This document shows, piece by piece, positions 59,002 to 64,000 of a stretch of 64,000 bases of DNA; position 1 is the first letter of the stretch, and every line of letters begins with the position of its first letter. Source of the DNA: an uncultured Oscillospiraceae bacterium (GTDB lineage Bacteria > Bacillota > Clostridia > Oscillospirales > Oscillospiraceae). Under the pieces are notes generated by a model. It did no database searches and was not told the DNA's origin. It saw only the letters and a list, made by a program, of their open reading frames with translations. The DNA lies in contig CANRNU010000005.1 in assembly GCA_947632005.1 (NCBI GenBank), positions 20,084 through 84,083 on the forward strand. Reading direction: 5' to 3'. A program made the position numbers and the translations under genes.

Positions 59002-60965
59002 TCTTGTTTAAATACCACCTTGTCAGTAAAAATCCAACGGTCCTGATGTTCGTCAACTATGAAATTGAAGACATGTGCGTTGTCTTCATCTGCATTGGTG
59101 ATACTAACCGTTACTCTTGAATCATCCGTCCATTCATAGCCCTTCATCTGCTTGCTGGACACGTGAGCATAGAAGGAATCTACAGTCGTTCCTTCCCTGT
59201 CAACCTTAGTAATGGTGCAATCATCAAATGTTTCACTTTTCCCATCACCAGTGACTGCGACAGAAATATCTGCCCCAGAGGACAAAAGGTTGACAGGAAC
59301 TAAAATTTCGTCTCTGGAAAGGTCAATACTGTAACTATTCTCAGGCGCAGAAAAGGAATAGCGGTCATTGATCGGGTCTACCAGGAATATGCCATTTTCA
59401 TCCGTCTGTAGGATCGCCTCGATCTCCGACTTTTCCGTTTCACTGATGTGCAGTTCTTCGGCAAGCGCAATCAACAGATCACAGTTCAAAACAAGAGGTT
59501 CATACAACGAAGGAAGTTCAGTTTTCCTGACTTCTTTTAATTCCTTATTATATGCCTTTAGGCGATCCTTTTCATCCTTGTATTGTTTTTCTGCCTCTTT
59601 CTTCTCTTTTGATGTCATGAATCTATAATCCGGCTCTGCAATTTCCAACTCCTTCACATCATCCAGATATGTAGCGTTCAACGCTCTTTGTTCATCCAGA
59701 AGGATTGTGACATTATCGTATGCTATGTCATACGCAGCTTGCAAGTATTTCTGATCATTCGTCTTAGCATAAAGATCCAAATACACCTGCGCGGCAAAAT
59801 AGCGAATCGACCACTCTTCTGTAGTAGTATTCTCTATGATGGCGTCAGCATACCCCTTACTTCTGGAGATATACTCATCTCCGTCGTAGGTTTCTTGTAC
59901 GGCAACTATAGCCTTTGGAAGGATCTGGACGTAATTATAATCTTTACGATAGATCCCTGTTGCCAAATCGTTGTACCTATCAACGCATTCCAGACATTTC
60001 GCGTACTGTGATGTCTCAAAATAGCAGTCAGCTAATTCGAGCCAATAATTGCCCAACAGTTTATATGTCTCTTCTTCTGCCTCTAACCTGTGGATCTTCT
60101 CATGTACAGAATCTATCTCACTGATTTCAGCAAAGTTTTCTATCGCCTTCTCATTCAGTGTGAGTTTTCCATCCAAGCCGTACTCTTGGACAATATCAAC
60201 CATGTAGTCAAAAGCTCTTTCCCTGTTCTTCTGAATCGCGGCAGTTTCTTCATCGTCAAGTTCCCAACCGCTCAACAAGAAGGCCCGGTCCGCTGCTTCA
60301 TTAGCGCTCTTGTATTTGTTGTACGAGTCAACGACTGTATATACAACACTTGTAGCCAACCGCTTCCAATCAAATGAGTTCGCCACAGACAAAACAGCAA
60401 GAGGATTCGGCACCGCGCTTCGAATGGTAGTAGCCTTATCCTGATTATAAATGTACTGCAGCCGGTCCCTTTTAACAGAAATGTTGATATAGGACTTTAT
60501 GATATCTCTCAAGTTTTGGAGGTGCTCCTGAGTGGTTTCGTCAATCGCCCCAGGATTGATGTCATTTAGTAAAGATGTGTAGATATCATCCAGGATAAGA
60601 CGGTTATCCTTAGAAATGCGGATCTCTTCCGCTGTAATAGCCAAGTAATACAGCATCGAGAACGAATTCCTCTGCCGTTCAGTCAGTTCTGGAATATCCA
60701 CCGTTTCCTCCGGCGTAGTAAAAGCGGATGACGGCAGTACGGCCTCTGACGACACGATATCTTGGGCAGAATATGCCTCATTTGGTCCTTCAGAGGAGAC
60801 TGGCACCATTGTTTCTTCTGGGGGAACATCAGTCCCCATGTTGGCAGGGGAAGGTTCTATGTCAGAATTTGTAGTCTGGGCATTTGAACTGCATCCAAAT
60901 AGCGGCATGGCCATTGCTAGAGCAATTAACACAGCAAGAACCCGCCCAATCAATAATTTCTTCAT
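58998..60965 (-). CDS. Large lipoprotein with helical/TPR-like repeats
   Basis: Signal peptide with lipobox MPLFGCSS; 4-nt overlap with MBL gene. Confidence 0.7.
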   Translation of the reverse strand: MKKLLIGRVLAVLIALAMAMPLFGCSSNAQTTNSDIEPSPANMGTDVPPEETMVPVSSEGPNEAYSAQDIVSSEAVLPSSAFTTPEETVDIPELTERQRNSFSMLYYLAITAEEIRISKDNRLILDDIYTSLLNDINPGAIDETTQEHLQNLRDIIKSYINISVKRDRLQYIYNQDKATTIRSAVPNPLAVLSVANSFDWKRLATSVVYTVVDSYNKYKSANEAADRAFLLSGWELDDEETAAIQKNRERAFDYMVDIVQEYGLDGKLTLNEKAIENFAEISEIDSVHEKIHRLEAEEETYKLLGNYWLELADCYFETSQYAKCLECVDRYNDLATGIYRKDYNYVQILPKAIVAVQETYDGDEYISRSKGYADAIIENTTTEEWSIRYFAAQVYLDLYAKTNDQKYLQAAYDIAYDNVTILLDEQRALNATYLDDVKELEIAEPDYRFMTSKEKKEAEKQYKDEKDRLKAYNKELKEVRKTELPSLYEPLVLNCDLLIALAEELHISETEKSEIEAILQTDENGIFLVDPINDRYSFSAPENSYSIDLSRDEILVPVNLLSSGADISVAVTGDGKSETFDDCTITKVDREGTTVDSFYAHVSSKQMKGYEWTDDSRVTVSITNADEDNAHVFNFIVDEHQDRWIFTDKVVFKQE

Positions 60966-61174
60966 ATGTATCTCTCCATTTATACCCTGTCAAACTTCTT
61001 TGAAAACAGCCTATCTTAAGGGTAATATGAACGGTGTCCAATAAAACACCCTTCCAACCTCAGGTCCTCCCATTTTATTTCAAGAAGAGAGAGTTCTTCA
61101 CGTCAGCACTAGCCAAAAGTGGCCATGCCTTTGTTTAGCGACCCCAACCCATCAGCAAAACCCGGGCAATCTAG

Positions 61175-61261
61175 TTGAACTATAAATTCACCTTTCTTGA
61201 ACTATAATTCTTCTCATTTGAACTATAATCCGTCTTTCTTGAACTATAATTTAAACTATAG
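61175..61261. repeat. Tandem TTGAACTATAA repeats (4 copies + 1 degenerate), 21-22 bp spacing
   Basis: Copies start 61175, 61197, 61218, 61239; degenerate TTAAACTATAG at 61251. Confidence 0.9.
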
Positions 61262-61323
61262 CGTCCCTTTCGTCAAGCCCGGCTGCCTAGGGTAAGGCCC
61301 CTGCCCTTGCCCCCCTTATATAC

Positions 61324-61360
61324 CTTTACTTTTTTCGCATTTGTGATATAATAAGTAAAG
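61324..61360 (+). promoter_or_regulatory. Promoter bracketed by inverted repeat (candidate HTH-Fic autoregulatory operator)
   Basis: CTTTACTT...AAGTAAAG flanking a TATAAT -10 at 61347. Confidence 0.5.
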
Positions 61361-61367
61361 GAATGAG

Positions 61368-62285
61368 GTGAATGATGTGCTCTCCTATGCGGGGCTGCTT
61401 CAAAAGCTGCAGGAGCACGGGCTGACGAAGACCGCCCTCGCCGCTCAGCTTGGTATATCCTCCCGCACCGTTGCCAAGATCGGCCGCGGGGAGAGGATCG
61501 CGGACCATGTGCTCAAAAAAATAGCCGCATATCTGGACTGCTTTCCCGAGGAGCTCTGCAGAACCATCTCTGACAACGCCCTGCTTCAGACGCTCCGGGA
61601 CGAGAAGAGCGCTCATATCTCCGGCGGCATTTACCATGAGCTGCAGGTGCGCATGACGTACAACTCCAATCATATGGAGGGCAGTAAGCTCAATGAGGAG
61701 CAAACGCGGCTCATCTTTGAGACCAGTACCATCGCCGTGGACGAGGCCATCCCTGTGGATGACGTCATTGAGACGGTCAACCACTTCCGGGCCATTGACT
61801 ATGTGATAGACCTGGCGGAGGCGTCGCTCTCCGAAGCCATTATCAAAGAACTGCACCGCATCCTGAAACAGGGAACCACGGACTCTACCCTGCCGTGGTT
61901 CGCTGTGGGCGAATACAAGAAGCGCCCCAACATGGCCGGCGGCCTTGAGACCGCCAAGCCAAAGGATGTTCCCGCCCGCATGGAAAACCTGCTCGCCGGG
62001 TACGAGGCCATCGATGCCGTCACCATCAACGATACTATTCGGTTTCACTGGGAGTTTGAGCGCATTCATCCGTTCCAGGACGGCAACGGCAGAGTCGGCC
62101 GGCTCATCGCCCTCAAGGAGTGTCTTCGCCACGGCATCGTCCCCTTCCTCATCGAGGATGACAAGAAGCTGTACTACTACCGGGGCCTGGCCGAATGGGA
62201 GCGTGAAAGAGGCTGGCTGACCGATACCTGCCTGGACGGCCAGGACACTTTCCGCCGCCTGATGGATATGTTTGAAATACAGTGA
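61368..62285 (+). CDS. Fic-family protein with N-terminal XRE-type HTH and internal inhibitory motif
   Basis: HTH LTKTALAAQLGISSRTVAKIGRGER; HPFQDGNGRVGRL Fic motif; SNHMEG ((S/T)xxxE(G/N)). Confidence 0.9.
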   Translation: MNDVLSYAGLLQKLQEHGLTKTALAAQLGISSRTVAKIGRGERIADHVLKKIAAYLDCFPEELCRTISDNALLQTLRDEKSAHISGGIYHELQVRMTYNSNHMEGSKLNEEQTRLIFETSTIAVDEAIPVDDVIETVNHFRAIDYVIDLAEASLSEAIIKELHRILKQGTTDSTLPWFAVGEYKKRPNMAGGLETAKPKDVPARMENLLAGYEAIDAVTINDTIRFHWEFERIHPFQDGNGRVGRLIALKECLRHGIVPFLIEDDKKLYYYRGLAEWERERGWLTDTCLDGQDTFRRLMDMFEIQ

Positions 62286-62333
62286 CATCCCCACCATGGG
62301 GGATGCCATACTTTAGTCTTCATATTGTGAATA

Positions 62334-62356
62334 GGGAGGCACATCTGTGCCTCCCT
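62334..62356. terminator. Terminator-like hairpin
   Basis: GGGAGGCAC-atct-GTGCCTCCC. Confidence 0.65.
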
Positions 62357-62360
62357 CTCT

Positions 62361-62732
62361 TCATACGTATATCACTTCTTCGTAGACAATCTCCCGGGCG
62401 CGAGCGGCGATGTTGTTCATCCGACCCACCCATGCCATCTGGTCCCTTGCCTTCAGCTCCTCCGTGATGCCTTCGCTGGCCGCCATCTGCTCCACCAGGC
62501 GGGAGTACATTTCCCTGGCTCGCTCGTCCGTGTCGGCCAAGTGGGCGTTCAGCCCTCCGCTGGTCAGCAGATGGGAAAACGTGCCCCTGCGGTGCCGCTT
62601 TAGGTACTCCATCCGCCGCTTTCCCCACACACCCACAGGGCTCTCCGCCTCCTGGTGCGGCAACAGGTTCGGCAAATAGTAGTCCCCCACCAGCGTGTAG
62701 CCGATGCCGTTGATCTCTTTGTACTGTTCCAT
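62361..62732 (-). CDS. TnpV-like transposon-encoded protein
   Basis: INGIGYTLVGDYYLPNLLPHQEAESPVGVWGKRRMEYLKRHRRGTFSHLLTSGGLNAHL. Confidence 0.8.
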   Translation of the reverse strand: MEQYKEINGIGYTLVGDYYLPNLLPHQEAESPVGVWGKRRMEYLKRHRRGTFSHLLTSGGLNAHLADTDERAREMYSRLVEQMAASEGITEELKARDQMAWVGRMNNIAARAREIVYEEVIYV

Positions 62733-62810
62733 CGCGCAGACCTCCTTGTTTTTTCTTCCATCATACTAGGAAGTCCGCGGTCTGTCGAATGTGTGAAATG
62801 CTGTGGCAGG

Positions 62811-63227
62811 CTAATTTCCTAATACCACGCGCCCGTTCTTTTTCTGCCATTCCTTATATTCATCAACATCATCCTTGACAAGCTTTAGAGCCGCTGCTAC
62901 AACAGCGGCATCATCGGCAAGGCCAAGAACAGGAATGGAATCCGGAATCAGGTCAAAGTGGTTGAAAAGGTATATCAGTGCACCTACGATAGCAATAATG
63001 CTTCCAATTGGAATGTCAGTGTATTCCTTTTTTATGTAAGAGCGGACCAAGGAGATCAGTATCGGAACAGATGATAATCCAGAACCAATAGCCGGTATCT
63101 TTTGCAGCTTTCGCTCCAATCGTTCCAAAAACCTCTCAAGTTTATCCTGGTCTTTAAGAAGTTCCTCCGCTTCTGATGAATTCTTGTTGAGTTCATTCTC
63201 TATGACCTCTTCGGAAATTTTAGACAT
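62811..63227 (-). CDS. YkvA/DUF1232 family membrane protein
   Basis: GSIIAIVGALIYLFNHFDLIPDSIPVLGLADDAAVVAAALKLVKDDV. Confidence 0.85.
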   Translation of the reverse strand: MSKISEEVIENELNKNSSEAEELLKDQDKLERFLERLERKLQKIPAIGSGLSSVPILISLVRSYIKKEYTDIPIGSIIAIVGALIYLFNHFDLIPDSIPVLGLADDAAVVAAALKLVKDDVDEYKEWQKKNGRVVLGN

Positions 63228-63292
63228 TTGTTTACCCTCCGTTCATTAAATCTAAAGTCTCTTTGCTTATTTCGATTGTTTTTTATTCTTTT

Positions 63293-64000
63293 TCACTCGC
63301 CTTTTCTATACGCCCAGTGGCTCGCCACGCGGCACTTGACCAGCGATCCCTCCGCCGTCAGGGCGGCCAGGATACGGTTGGCCGTGGCGGGGGACACGCC
63401 GCACAGCGCGCGCACATCCGCGTTGCTGATATGGTCGTGGGTCCGCAGATACCCCTCGATCTTCCGCCGGCGGGCAGCGGCCCTGTCTGCCGCTCCATCG
63501 CTCATTTCATCGCTCGCATCCAGCGCCTCCATGAGCGATGACTTGATGACCGACAGCATGAACTCGATGAAAGCCGTGGACTCGCCCGCGTCGTTGGAGG
63601 CGTTGATGGCGTCATAGTAGCCCTGCTGATTAGCATGGATGATGGACTCCACCGGCAGCCAGGCGAAGATCGGGGCCCACCTGGACAGCAGCAGCGTGTG
63701 CCACAGCCGCCCGATGCGGCCATTGCCGTCGGCGAAGGGGTGGATGAGCTCCAGCTCGTAGTGGAACACGCAGCTTTTGATCAGCATATGCACGTCGCTG
63801 TCCCGGGTCCAGTCCAGCAGCTTTTGCACTGACTCCGGCACATACTGGGGCAGCGTGCCCAGATGCACCACCCGTCCGGTCTGGTCCACCACGCCCACCG
63901 GCCGGGAGCGGAACACGCCGGACTCCTCCACCAGCCCCCGGGTCATCACCCCATGGGCCGTCAGCAGGTCGTCTATGGAATAGGGGTCCAGCCCGTCCAG
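63293..64000 (-). CDS. Fic-family protein (5' end beyond window)
   Basis: HPFADGNGRIGRLWHTLLL; frame stays open to window end (LDGLDPYSIDDLLTAHGVMTRG...). Confidence 0.88.
   Translation of the reverse strand: MDGLDPYSIDDLLTAHGVMTRGLVEESGVFRSRPVGVVDQTGRVVHLGTLPQYVPESVQKLLDWTRDSDVHMLIKSCVFHYELELIHPFADGNGRIGRLWHTLLLSRWAPIFAWLPVESIIHANQQGYYDAINASNDAGESTAFIEFMLSVIKSSLMEALDASDEMSDGAADRAAARRRKIEGYLRTHDHISNADVRALCGVSPATANRILAALTAEGSLVKCRVASHWAYRKGE

Larger units (their letters stand above)
25301..64000. mobile_element. Integrative/mobilizable element (left end in spoVT; right end not found in window)
   Basis: Serine recombinase at the junction, relaxase, MobC, ParB, ParM, Cys-rich VLP, TnpV-like; no housekeeping genes to the right. 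Confidence 0.7.

Noticed and set aside
61175-61261. TTGAACTATAA repeats as a CRISPR array
   Set aside because: 11-bp repeats with ~10-bp spacers are far too short; iteron/operator-like.

Overview
GC-rich Firmicutes (Clostridia/Oscillospirales-like) chromosomal segment. Roughly the first 25 kb is ordinary chromosome: a kinase-like/SH3b protein, GH13 amylase, DUF2461, Fur/PerR regulator, BrkB, heavy-metal ATPase/HMA/ArsR, cardiolipin synthase, SBP plus hybrid histidine kinase, Zn-macrodomain, MarR, APC permease/C-S lyase/RidA, AsnS and NlpC/P60. At about 25.30 kb a spoVT-like gene is cut after 33 codons by a large mobilizable/integrative element. The element carries a large serine recombinase, ParB, relaxase/MobC, a ParM-type partition pair, a Cys-rich VLP protein and a sigma factor. 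Its right end was not found, so the element probably runs past 64 kb. Its cargo is a dense defense-like island: a two-gene CBASS (CD-NTase + Cap15-like effector), a PLD-helicase-DUF3427 protein next to Tag glycosylase, an S-box-type (SAM-I-like) riboswitch ahead of an unknown small protein and a PD-(D/E)XK nuclease, an HTH/HipA-like kinase pair, a translationally coupled four-gene operon ending in a 1749-aa DUF1998 helicase (Druantia DruE-like) with unrecognised partners, an MBL/TPR lipoprotein pair, and two Fic proteins. Best candidates for undescribed biology are (i) the riboswitch-controlled unknown gene/nuclease module, (ii) the four-gene helicase operon, and (iii) the spoVT-interrupting element, whose recombinase ORF reads through the attachment junction into host DNA. 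All family calls come from reading the translated ORFs by eye; no database search was run.
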